From Pseudomonas serbica (GTDB lineage Bacteria > Pseudomonadota > Gammaproteobacteria > Pseudomonadales > Pseudomonadaceae): a DNA stretch of 64,000 nt. The notes beneath the pieces are model-generated. The model ran no database searches, was not told where the DNA came from, and saw only the letters and a list, made by a program, of their open reading frames with translations. Shown one piece after another: positions 57,211 through 64,000 of this stretch. Position 1 is the stretch's first letter. Each line of letters opens with the position of its first letter. The stretch covers positions 1 through 64,000 of the forward strand of contig NZ_JAQIYM010000023.1 in NCBI RefSeq assembly GCF_028823535.1, given 5' to 3'. The position numbers and the translations under genes were made by a program.

Positions 57211-57877
57211 GCTGCTCATAGGTGTAGTGGACAGCGGTCACTCGACGGCGCAACGGGTGCAGGTGATCGCCGGCCGGCGTTTTTCCCTGGTGGAAGACGG
57301 GCTTACCGAAAGCGACCTGCGTGACGATCCCCTGGGCCATGGCAGCGCGGTGATCGAAGCCATCGGTCGGCGCGCGCCCGCGGCGCTGTTTTGCGTGGCG
57401 CAGGTGTTCGACCAGCGCGGGGTGACCAGCGCCTTGCAGATCGCCACGGCCATCGACTGGCTGGTGGCGCAAGACGTGCGCGTGATCAACCTGAGCCTGG
57501 GCTTGCGCCAGGATCGCAGCCTGTTGCGCAACGCCTGCGCGGCGGCGGTGGCGCGGGGCGTGCTGCTTTGCGCGTCCAGCCCGGCCCAGGGCGAAGGCGT
57601 GTTTCCGGCCAATTATCCCCAGGTACTGCGGGTGACCGGCGATGCGCGCTGCGCTGAACTCGAATGGTCGTGGCTCGACAGTGCCCAGGCGGATTTCGGT
57701 GCCTGCGTGCACGGCACCTATCCCGGGCAATCGGGGGCCAGCCTCGGCTGCGCGGCGTTGAGCGGGCACATCGCGGCGTTTCTCGTGGCACAACCTGATG
57801 CGAACAATGAGCAAGTCCTCGACTATCTGCGGCAGAACGCCCGCTATCGCGGCCCTGAAAGGCGCGTCGGACCATGA
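57200..57877 (+). CDS. qhpE: Subtilisin-like protease for leader removal (QhpE-like)
   Basis: A 225-residue short S8 peptidase. The catalytic residues are Asp11 (GVVDSGHS), His47 (PLGHGSA) and Ser181 in the degenerate GASLGCAALSGHIAA, which aligns with subtilisin GTSMASPHVAG. There is no signal peptide, so it acts in the cytoplasm. In the QHNDH system QhpE cuts the leader from the crosslinked QhpC before export. The start at 57200 overlaps the ABC gene, and the end overlaps qhpG (ATGA). Confidence 0.85.
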   Translation: MKPELLIGVVDSGHSTAQRVQVIAGRRFSLVEDGLTESDLRDDPLGHGSAVIEAIGRRAPAALFCVAQVFDQRGVTSALQIATAIDWLVAQDVRVINLSLGLRQDRSLLRNACAAAVARGVLLCASSPAQGEGVFPANYPQVLRVTGDARCAELEWSWLDSAQADFGACVHGTYPGQSGASLGCAALSGHIAAFLVAQPDANNEQVLDYLRQNARYRGPERRVGP

Positions 57878-59163
57878 TTGTGATTCTGGGCGCAGGCCCG
57901 GCGGGCTCGGCGGTGGCGCTGGGACTGCGACGCTTGGGTTACGCGGTCACGCTGGTCAGCGAATGGCGCCGGTTTGCTGCGCTGGAAGGCGTCTCCGTGC
58001 GGGTGTTGGAGGCGATGCGTGGTGCTGGGCTACATCAGGCCCTGGCAGATGCGACGTTGCCTTCCCAGCGGCAGGTGCACTGGAACGGCCAGCAACATGC
58101 GCAAAACGTTGAATTCCTGCTGGACCGCCCGACCTTTGACCGGGGCCTGCGCGAAGACTTGCGCGCGGCCGGCGTGACGCTGATCGAAGGCCGGGTGCTG
58201 GGCGTTCAATCGTCATCAGACGGGCATCAGGTCCAGATCGAAGGCCGGGAAGTGCTGACCGCGGATTTTCTGGTGGAAGCCCGCGGGCGTCAGGCGCCGG
58301 CCTTGGGCAAAGGCCTGCGCGGGCCGGAGACGGTCAGCCTGCTCAATCGCTGGCAAGGCACGCCGGGCATCACTGCAAGCGCTGTGGAAAGCCTCGAAGA
58401 TGGCTGGGCCTGGATGGCGCGACGGGACGACGGTCAGTGCTACTGGCAATGGACGGTGGACGTGGCCAGTGCCGGGTTGCCGGGTAAGGCGCAGTTACTC
58501 GAATACTGTCGGCAGCGGCGCCAGGCATCGGCGGTCGCCCAGGCATTTTTCGCTGGAGAAGTGGAAGCGGATCTGCAGTTGCACGCTCGTAGCAGCACGG
58601 CAATCCTCAGCCCGCAGGTGTGTGCAGATAACTGGATTCGGGTCGGCGACGCGGCGATGGCGGTGGACCCGCTGTCGGGCAACGGTGTCTTTCAATCCCT
58701 GTCCTCGGCGCTGCAGGCGTCGGCGGTGATCAACACCTTGTTGCGCAAACCCGAACGGGCGGCGCTGGCCCAGCGCTTTCATCAGCAGCGGGTGGAGCAG
58801 TTGTTTTTGCGGTTCGCGCGCATTGGCCGGGATTTTTATGCCGATGAGCAGCGCTGGCTTGAGCAGCCGTTCTGGCAGGCGCGGCGGCAATGGCCGGATG
58901 CAGAGGTGGCCCATGCCGAAGCGGATTTCAGTGTGTTGCGGATCGAGCGGGCGCCGGTGTTGCGGGATGGCTTTGTCGATGAGGCCGAGGTGGTGATCAC
59001 GGCGGATCAGCCCTTGGGGATCTGGCATGTGCAGGGGGTGGAGTTGGCGCCGTTGGTGCGGCGGTTGCGGAGTGAGCCGGCTGAGAAGGCGCTGGGAGGA
59101 TTGACGGTGGAGCAGGGGCGGATGGTCAGGAGTTGGTTGTTGGGGCAGGGGTACAAACCCTGA
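57874..59163 (+). CDS. qhpG: FAD-dependent monooxygenase for CTQ cofactor formation (QhpG-like)
   Basis: A 429-residue flavoprotein with the N-terminal GxGxxG motif VILGAGPAGSAVALGLRRLG (3-22) and a GDAAMAVDPLSGNGV second FAD motif (about 260-274). It is of the tryptophan halogenase/monooxygenase-like family. QhpG hydroxylates the tryptophan that becomes cysteine tryptophylquinone in QhpC. It overlaps qhpE by 4 bp, completing a coupled qhpF-qhpE-qhpG set. Confidence 0.85.
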   Translation: MIVILGAGPAGSAVALGLRRLGYAVTLVSEWRRFAALEGVSVRVLEAMRGAGLHQALADATLPSQRQVHWNGQQHAQNVEFLLDRPTFDRGLREDLRAAGVTLIEGRVLGVQSSSDGHQVQIEGREVLTADFLVEARGRQAPALGKGLRGPETVSLLNRWQGTPGITASAVESLEDGWAWMARRDDGQCYWQWTVDVASAGLPGKAQLLEYCRQRRQASAVAQAFFAGEVEADLQLHARSSTAILSPQVCADNWIRVGDAAMAVDPLSGNGVFQSLSSALQASAVINTLLRKPERAALAQRFHQQRVEQLFLRFARIGRDFYADEQRWLEQPFWQARRQWPDAEVAHAEADFSVLRIERAPVLRDGFVDEAEVVITADQPLGIWHVQGVELAPLVRRLRSEPAEKALGGLTVEQGRMVRSWLLGQGYKP

Positions 59164-59188
59164 CCTTTGCATTGGCAGGGCCGGCCTC

Positions 59189-59254
59189 TTCGCGAGCAAG
59201 CCCGCTCCCACAGTTGGAATGCATTCCAACTGTGGGAGCGGGCTTGCTCGCGAA
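59189..59254. repeat. 66-bp perfect palindrome (REP dyad) and bidirectional terminator
   Basis: Two perfect 33-bp arms meet with no spacer at 59221/59222 (centre GGAATGCATTCC); the outer part is a TTCGCGAGCAAGCCCGCTCC-type REP. It lies exactly between the convergent qhpG and aldehyde dehydrogenase genes. It will form a strong cruciform or hairpin in either transcript. Confidence 0.9.
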
Positions 59255-59269
59255 GGCGGCCTGACAGGC

Positions 59270-60760
59270 TTACAACTTGATCAACACCGACTTCAACTCA
59301 GTGTAATGCTCGATCGCCGCATACCCCATTTCGCGCCCGACCCCCGACATCTTGTAGCCGCCAAAGGGCAGCGCCGGGTCCAGGGCACTGTGGCAGTTGA
59401 CCCACACTGAACCGGACTTGATCCGCGGGATCATCCGGTGCACCGCCGCCAGGTCATTGGACCAGATGCTCGCGCCCAGCCCGTAAGGACTGTCATTGGC
59501 CATGCGCAGCGCATCGGCTTCGTCGTCGAAGGGAATCGCCACCAGCACCGGGCCGAAGATTTCTTCCTGCACCAGCGAGTGTTTCTGATCGACGTCGACG
59601 ATCACCGTCGGCTTGACGAAAAAGCCAGGGCCGAACTGCTCGCCACCGCAGGCGATGGTCGCCCCGCTTTCGCGGCCCTTTTCGATGTAGCCGTAGACGC
59701 GCTCCTGCTGACGGGCCGAGATCAACGGGCCCATGTCGACGCTCGGGTCCAGGCCATTGCCCAGTTTCATGGCGTTGGCGATGCCGGCGATGTCCGCCAC
59801 CACATTGTCGAAATGCTTGCGCTGCACATACAGCCTGGAGCCTGCGCAGCAGACCTGGCCCTGGTTGAAGAAGATCGCGCTGGCGGCCCCGGCCGCGGCG
59901 GTTTTCAGGTCGGCGTCGGCCATCACGATGGTCGGCGATTTGCCGCCCAGTTCCAGGGTCACCCGGGTCATGGAATCCATGGCGATCTTGCCGATCTGCT
60001 TGCCCACGGCGGTCGAGCCGGTGAAGGTCAGCTTGTCCACCAGCGGGTTGTGGGTCAGGGCGGAGCCGGCGGTGATGCCGGTGCCGGTGACCACGTTGAA
60101 CACACCCTCGGGGTAACCGGCTTCCAGTACCAGCTCGGCGAGTTTCAGTGCGGTGAGCGGGGTTTCGTCGGCGGGTTTGAGCACCACGGTGCAGCCGGTG
60201 GCCAGGGCCGGGCCGAGTTTCCAGCAGGCCAGCAGCAACGGGAAGTTCCAGGCGACGATGGCGCCGACCACGCCCACCGCTTCGCGACGGATGAAACTGT
60301 GGAACTGGTCGTTAGGCATCAGCGGCGCCGACACATCGACCGTGGAACCCTCGATCTTGGTCGCCCAACCGGCCATGTAGCGCAGGAAGTCGATGGCCAA
60401 CTGCACATCCATCACCTGCGCCACAGCCGCGCTTTTACCGTTGTTCAGGCATTCCAGTTGCGCCAGCAGCTCGGCATCGCGCTGCATCAGGTCGGCCAGT
60501 TTCCACAACAGGTTCTGCCGCTCCCGGGGGCGGGTGCGGGTCCAGGCCGAATCATCGAACGCCTGGCGGGCGGCGAGGACGGCCCGGTCGACATCTTCCG
60601 GCGTGGCGCGCGGCACCACGCACAGCACTTCGCCGGTGGCCGGGTTGTGCAGGGGCATGGTCTGGCCATCGGCGGCCTCGACCCAGTCGCCCTTGATGAG
60701 CATGCGTGGGGCGCGCTGGATGAAGGCCGAAGTGGCGGGAAGCAGGTTGGGAAGCGACAT
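59270..60760 (-). CDS. NAD-dependent aldehyde dehydrogenase
   Basis: A 496-residue ALDH of the phenylacetaldehyde/betaine aldehyde dehydrogenase class. The active cysteine is near residue 304 in NQGQVCCAGSRLYVQ, the catalytic Glu is in LELGGKSPT, and IVAWNFPLLLACWKLGPA lines the cofactor site. It would oxidise the aldehyde released by the amine dehydrogenase encoded next to it. It is transcribed alone and leftwards from a sigma54 promoter at 60798-60812. Confidence 0.92.
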   Translation of the reverse strand: MSLPNLLPATSAFIQRAPRMLIKGDWVEAADGQTMPLHNPATGEVLCVVPRATPEDVDRAVLAARQAFDDSAWTRTRPRERQNLLWKLADLMQRDAELLAQLECLNNGKSAAVAQVMDVQLAIDFLRYMAGWATKIEGSTVDVSAPLMPNDQFHSFIRREAVGVVGAIVAWNFPLLLACWKLGPALATGCTVVLKPADETPLTALKLAELVLEAGYPEGVFNVVTGTGITAGSALTHNPLVDKLTFTGSTAVGKQIGKIAMDSMTRVTLELGGKSPTIVMADADLKTAAAGAASAIFFNQGQVCCAGSRLYVQRKHFDNVVADIAGIANAMKLGNGLDPSVDMGPLISARQQERVYGYIEKGRESGATIACGGEQFGPGFFVKPTVIVDVDQKHSLVQEEIFGPVLVAIPFDDEADALRMANDSPYGLGASIWSNDLAAVHRMIPRIKSGSVWVNCHSALDPALPFGGYKMSGVGREMGYAAIEHYTELKSVLIKL

Positions 60761-60797
60761 GATGAAACCTCGTCTTGTTCGTGTGGCGAGGTCTTTC

Positions 60798-60812
60798 GCA
60801 ATGGCTGTGCCA
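60798..60812 (-). promoter_or_regulatory. Sigma54 promoter of the aldehyde dehydrogenase
   Basis: On the minus strand TGGCACAGCCATTGC fits the consensus TGGCACR-N4-TTGC at every fixed position. Transcription would start near 60786, leaving a leader of about 26 nt before the ATG at 60760. The AcoR-like sigma54 activator of the cluster (53588) is the obvious partner. Confidence 0.82.
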
Positions 60813-60889
60813 GTTGTGGTTTTTCGCAGCTAGCGCTTGATTTGACGGGTTCGGCAGCTGTTTCCCGGATCGCCATGACGTCGACAATC

Positions 60890-60904
60890 GTCGCAGATTG
60901 CGAC
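60890..60904. promoter_or_regulatory. Inverted repeat, possible enhancer site
   Basis: GTCGCA (60890-60895), GAT, TGCGAC (60899-60904): a perfect 6-bp inverted repeat about 80 bp upstream of the sigma54 promoter at 60798-60812, on the side where the AcoR-like protein should bind. Confidence 0.45.
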
Positions 60905-60928
60905 TGCGTGAGACACCAGAAACACCCC

Positions 60929-61016
60929 TGCAGGAGCTGGCTTGCCAGCGAAGAGGCCCTTGAGATCACCTTTCATTTTCAGGCCGCCTTCGCTGGCAAG
61001 CCAGCTCCTACAGAGG
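60929..61016. repeat. REP pair (REPIN)
   Basis: CAGGAGCTGGCTTGCCAGCG (from 60931) and its near-exact inverted copy CGCTGGCAAGCCAGCTCC (from 60991), enclosing about 40 bp. It separates the enhancer/aldehyde dehydrogenase promoter from the qhpA promoter. Confidence 0.75.
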
Positions 61017-61265
61017 GCTATGCTTGTCTCAGAGTGAAACAGTTGTCGCGAATTTAAACGTGTAACGCGGATGACGCCCCTGGAAAAACCCTGGTTTTTG
61101 CCAACAAGTAATTGATTTAGCTGGATATTCACAAGCTGGCACGCTCCATGTATTGCTCATCGCAGACGTTTCTCCTGCCTCCGTCAGCGGCTTGCCGCCG
61201 GCGGCAGAAACCCAAAAAACGATAAGCCACAAAAATAAGAAAGCACCGTGCGAGGTTCGACGTTG

Positions 61266-62846
61266 ATGAAGAGAAAACTCCGTTCAGGCATGAGCGCCAG
61301 CCTGCTGGCCGTAGCGGCTTGTTTAGCCCTGCATTCGCCTCACAGCCTGGCAGCCCGCGACGCCCAGACCATCCTCAAGGAAACCTGCCAGGGCTGTCAC
61401 ACCCCTGAAGCCGATAACGCCCTGAGCCGCATCAGCCATCAGCGCAAGACGCCGGAAGGCTGGCTGATGAGCATCGCGAGGATGCAGGTCATGCACGGTC
61501 TGCAGATCAGTGATGAAGACCGTCGGACGCTGGTCAAGTACCTGGCCGACACCCAGGGCCTGGCGCCGAGCGAGACTGACGGCGTGCGTTATGCCATGGA
61601 GCGCCGGCTCAACACTGTCGAGCAGTTCGACGACCAGACCAGCCAGATGTGCGGCCGCTGCCACTCCGGTGCACGGGTGGCACTGCAACGGCGTCCGGCC
61701 CAGGAATGGGAGCGCCTGGTGAACTTCCACCTCGGCCAGTGGCCGTCGCTGGAGTATCAGGCGCTGTCCCGCGACCGCGACTGGTTCGATATTGCCCGTA
61801 AAGAGATGGTGCCGCTGTTGGCCAAGCGCTATCCGCTGGACAACCCGGCCTGGAAAAAATGGCTGAGCACCGCGCCGAAAAGCGAGGCGCTGGTGGGTGA
61901 CTGGAGCTTCAGCGGTCATCTGCCGGGCAAAGGCGAACTGGCCGGTGTGATGAGCGTGACTGCCGACGGCAGCGACACCTTCAAGGTCAGCGTCAAGGGC
62001 CAATATGCCGACGGTACGCCGTTCAACGGTGACGGCAGCGCGATTCTCTACACCGGCTACGAATGGCGCGGCAACGTCACCATCGACGGCGTGACCATGC
62101 GCCAAGTGTTCGCCGCCCAGGGCAATGCGATGCAGGGCCGGATGTTCGAGGCCGAGCACGATGAACGCGGCCTGGACTTCGTCGCCGCCAAGCAGGGCTC
62201 CCAGCGTTTGCTGGCGGTGCAGCCAGGTTATGTGAAGGCCGGCAGCGAAACCGAAGTCACCCTGATCGGCAGCGGCCTGACCGGCAAGCCGAATTTTGGC
62301 AAAGGCGTGGAAGTGGTTGAGGTCGTCTCGCAGAGCCCGGAGCAGATCAAAGTCAAGCTCAAGGCCGCCGCCAATGCCCAGCCGGGCTTGCGCGCGGTCA
62401 GTGTCGGCACGCTGAAAGGCCCGAGCCTGTCGGTGTACAGCAAGATCGCCTCGGTCAAAGTCATACCGGAGTTTTCGGTCGCGCGGATCGGCGAGGGCGG
62501 CGGTTCAACGCCGAAAGTCCAGGGCCGTTTCGACGCCGAAGCCTGGGGCAAGGGCGCTGACGGCAAGCCGTATCGCATCGGCGTGTTCCCGGCGCAGTGG
62601 AAGGTCGAGGCCTTTGACGACCGGGCCAAGGAAGACGAAGACGTCAAGTTCGCCGGCACCATGCAAGCCGACACTGGCGTGTTCACCCCGGGCGATGCCG
62701 GGCCGAACCCGGCGCGCAAAATGTCCACCAACAATGCCGGCAACCTCAAGGTGATCGCCGCCGTCGACGACGCAGGGAAATCCCTGACCGGCGAGGGCCA
62801 CATGATCGTCACCGTGCAACGTTGGAACAATCCACCCATTCCTTGA
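61266..62846 (+). CDS. qhpA: Quinohemoprotein amine dehydrogenase, dihaem alpha subunit
   Basis: A 526-residue periplasmic subunit. A signal peptide (about 1-30, ending HSLAA) precedes a dihaem cytochrome region with CQGCH (41-45) and CGRCH (129-133), then the immunoglobulin-like domains (about 190-526) of the QHNDH alpha chain. It passes electrons from the CTQ-bearing small subunit to the respiratory chain during oxidation of primary amines such as 2-phenylethylamine or butylamine (PeaA in P. putida). The ATG at 61266 has GAGG 10 bases upstream; an in-frame GTG at 61248 adds six residues. Confidence 0.92.
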   Translation: MKRKLRSGMSASLLAVAACLALHSPHSLAARDAQTILKETCQGCHTPEADNALSRISHQRKTPEGWLMSIARMQVMHGLQISDEDRRTLVKYLADTQGLAPSETDGVRYAMERRLNTVEQFDDQTSQMCGRCHSGARVALQRRPAQEWERLVNFHLGQWPSLEYQALSRDRDWFDIARKEMVPLLAKRYPLDNPAWKKWLSTAPKSEALVGDWSFSGHLPGKGELAGVMSVTADGSDTFKVSVKGQYADGTPFNGDGSAILYTGYEWRGNVTIDGVTMRQVFAAQGNAMQGRMFEAEHDERGLDFVAAKQGSQRLLAVQPGYVKAGSETEVTLIGSGLTGKPNFGKGVEVVEVVSQSPEQIKVKLKAAANAQPGLRAVSVGTLKGPSLSVYSKIASVKVIPEFSVARIGEGGGSTPKVQGRFDAEAWGKGADGKPYRIGVFPAQWKVEAFDDRAKEDEDVKFAGTMQADTGVFTPGDAGPNPARKMSTNNAGNLKVIAAVDDAGKSLTGEGHMIVTVQRWNNPPIP

Positions 62847-62927
62847 GTGCACTGAACGCAAAGGCTTCAGACACTTTTTCGGAATGATCGCAGGCCCCGC
62901 AACCGGGGCTTGCACAGGAGGTTTGCA

Positions 62928-64000
62928 ATGGGCGCTATCTTGAATCTGGTCGAACGCAACCTGCACGAAGTGCACGTCGACGCCGATCGCATGCTGTTTC
63001 ACATCCCCAGCAGTTCGCTGTTCGCCAGCGATGAACTGACGGGCACCATCATCGATACCTTGCGCGGCCCGGGCTGTTCCTCGGACGACCTGATCCAGCG
63101 CCTCGCCGCGCGCTTCAACGGCGAGGAAATCACCGAGACCCTGCGCGAGCTGATGGCCCTGGAACTGGTCAGCGACGGCTCGCCGCTGACCCCGGACATC
63201 GCCACCAAGCGCGTCGAGCGCACTGCGATCAACACCGTGGTGCTCAACGTCAACACCGGCTGCAACCTGAGCTGCACCTACTGCTACAAGGAAGACCTCG
63301 ACAAGCCCTCGGCCGGCAAGAAAATGGACGTCGAAACGGCGATCGCCTCGGTGGAAATGCTGCTGCGCGAATCGCCGGATGAAGAGCGTTTCACCGTGGT
63401 GTTCTTCGGTGGCGAACCGCTGAGCAACCGCAAGCTGATCGAGTACATGGTCGACTATTGTGAAAAGCGGTTTGCCGAGGCGGGCAAGTTCGTCGAGTTC
63501 GTCATGACCACCAATGCCACGCTGCTCACCGAAGACACCGTGGACTACCTCAATGCCCACCGTTTCGGGCTGTCGGTCAGCATTGACGGGCCGAAAACCG
63601 TGCACGACCGCAACCGCATCACCGTGGGCGGGCAGGGCACCTACGACGTGGTGCGGCGCAAGGCCGAGATGCTGCTGTCGCGCTATAACAGCCGTCCGGT
63701 CGGTGCTCGCGTAACGCTCACCACCGGCGTCACCGACGTCGAAACCATCTGGGATCACCTGTTCAACGAACTGGGTTTCGCTGAAGTTGGCTTTGCCCCG
63801 GTGACGTCGGGTGATATCAGCAGCTTCAACCTCACCAGCGACGAGCTGATCGAAGTCTTCGCCAGCATGAAACGCCTCGGGCGGCGTTACCTGGAAGCGG
63901 CGCTGGAGCACCGCAACATCGGTTTCTCCAACCTGCATCAGCTGATCACCGACATCCACGAAGGCCACAAGAAGGCGCTGCCTTGCGGCGCGGGCCTGAA
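62928..64000 (+). CDS. qhpD: Radical SAM maturase QhpD (3' end beyond window)
   Basis: The first 357 codons of a radical SAM enzyme that forms the thioether crosslinks in the amine dehydrogenase small subunit. The cluster motif is Cys112, Cys116, Cys119 (TGCNLSCTYCYKED), and FGGEPLSNRK is the SAM-binding GGE motif. The N-terminal 90 residues form a PqqD/RiPP-recognition-like wing. The Shine-Dalgarno is CAGGAGG, 81 bp after qhpA. The family is about 475 residues, so roughly 120 are outside the window. The small (QhpC) and beta (QhpB) subunit genes are expected next. Confidence 0.92.
   Translation, partial: MGAILNLVERNLHEVHVDADRMLFHIPSSSLFASDELTGTIIDTLRGPGCSSDDLIQRLAARFNGEEITETLRELMALELVSDGSPLTPDIATKRVERTAINTVVLNVNTGCNLSCTYCYKEDLDKPSAGKKMDVETAIASVEMLLRESPDEERFTVVFFGGEPLSNRKLIEYMVDYCEKRFAEAGKFVEFVMTTNATLLTEDTVDYLNAHRFGLSVSIDGPKTVHDRNRITVGGQGTYDVVRRKAEMLLSRYNSRPVGARVTLTTGVTDVETIWDHLFNELGFAEVGFAPVTSGDISSFNLTSDELIEVFASMKRLGRRYLEAALEHRNIGFSNLHQLITDIHEGHKKALPCGAGL

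Larger units (their letters stand above)
60813..61265. promoter_or_regulatory. Divergent control region between aldehyde dehydrogenase and qhpA
   Basis: A non-coding stretch holding the activator-type inverted repeat (60890), a REP pair (60929) and the promoter for qhpA. An exact -24 element TGGCACG at 61137 is followed at the right spacing by ATGTA where TTGCA is expected, so a sigma54 promoter for qhpA is possible but weak. Confidence 0.5.

Noticed and set aside
61137..61152. Sigma54 promoter for qhpA
   Set aside because: The -24 box TGGCACG is exact but the -12 box is ATGTA, lacking the near-invariant GC. Kept only as a possibility in the control-region entry.

Overview
This is a high-GC chromosomal window from a Pseudomonas, most likely of the P. 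fluorescens group. The evidence is the codon usage, the many Pseudomonas-type REP palindromes (GGGAGCGAGC / GCTCGCTCC and GCTGGCTTGCCAGC types) and gene sets typical of the genus (glaH-lhgO-gabD, lva-like genes, a quinohemoprotein amine dehydrogenase cluster). I see no rRNA, tRNA, CRISPR, insertion sequence or prophage. The window is an accessory-catabolism region made of back-to-back pathway cassettes, each with its own regulator.

Layout. 0.15-2.0 kb: a stand-alone PBP2 paralogue, followed by two decayed LysR 3' ends. 2.5-6.1 kb: periplasmic sulfur oxidation, with thiosulfate dehydrogenase tsdBA convergent to a Tat-exported molybdenum sulfite dehydrogenase and its dihaem cytochrome. 6.4-12.8 kb: a seven-gene operon (quinone-oxidoreductase-like, TauD-type dioxygenase, beta-keto-acid cleavage enzyme, MFS, DsbA-like, Rieske ferredoxin, YeiH-type exporter). 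13.2-14.2 kb: an AraC regulator. 14.5-29.0 kb: a hydrolase, a DUF1302 / DUF1329 / YCF48 / RND envelope set, then acyl-CoA dehydrogenase, CoA ligase, FadB-like protein and thiolase. 29.0-36.2 kb: a sigma54 activator divergent from an operon resembling levulinate lvaABCD (acyl-CoA kinase, helper, dehydrogenase, SDRs) with an added histidine phosphatase. 36.3-44.2 kb: two MDR dehydrogenases, a LuxC / LuxE fatty-acid-reductase pair without luciferase, an Fe-alcohol dehydrogenase, a thioesterase and a TetR regulator. 44.2-48.9 kb: the glutarate pathway gabD-lhgO-glaH with its GntR regulator. 49.3-53.3 kb: LacI, MFS and amidase. 53.6-64 kb: an AcoR-like sigma54 activator with the quinohemoprotein amine dehydrogenase maturation genes (ABC exporter, protease, flavoprotein, radical SAM), an aldehyde dehydrogenase and the haem subunit. 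The window ends inside the radical SAM gene.

How the parts connect. The most informative non-coding signal is a two-copy direct repeat (CTGTCACCAAATG type, 21 bp periodicity). It lies upstream of both the 6.4 kb operon and the 14.5 kb operon, each time with a -10-like hexamer starting 26 bp after the second copy. This suggests that the AraC protein at 13.2 kb controls both blocks. In the first block a TauD-type dioxygenase, a YeiH-type (sulfite/sulfate) exporter and the divergent periplasmic sulfite dehydrogenase could form a desulfonation, sulfite-export and sulfite-oxidation chain. The second block supplies an envelope transport set plus beta-oxidation, and the lva-like cassette beside it could handle gamma-hydroxyacyl-CoAs. 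Together these would form a system for taking up and degrading a hydrophobic, possibly sulfonated or hydroxylated, acyl compound. The gene identities are well supported; this pathway-level reading is inference.
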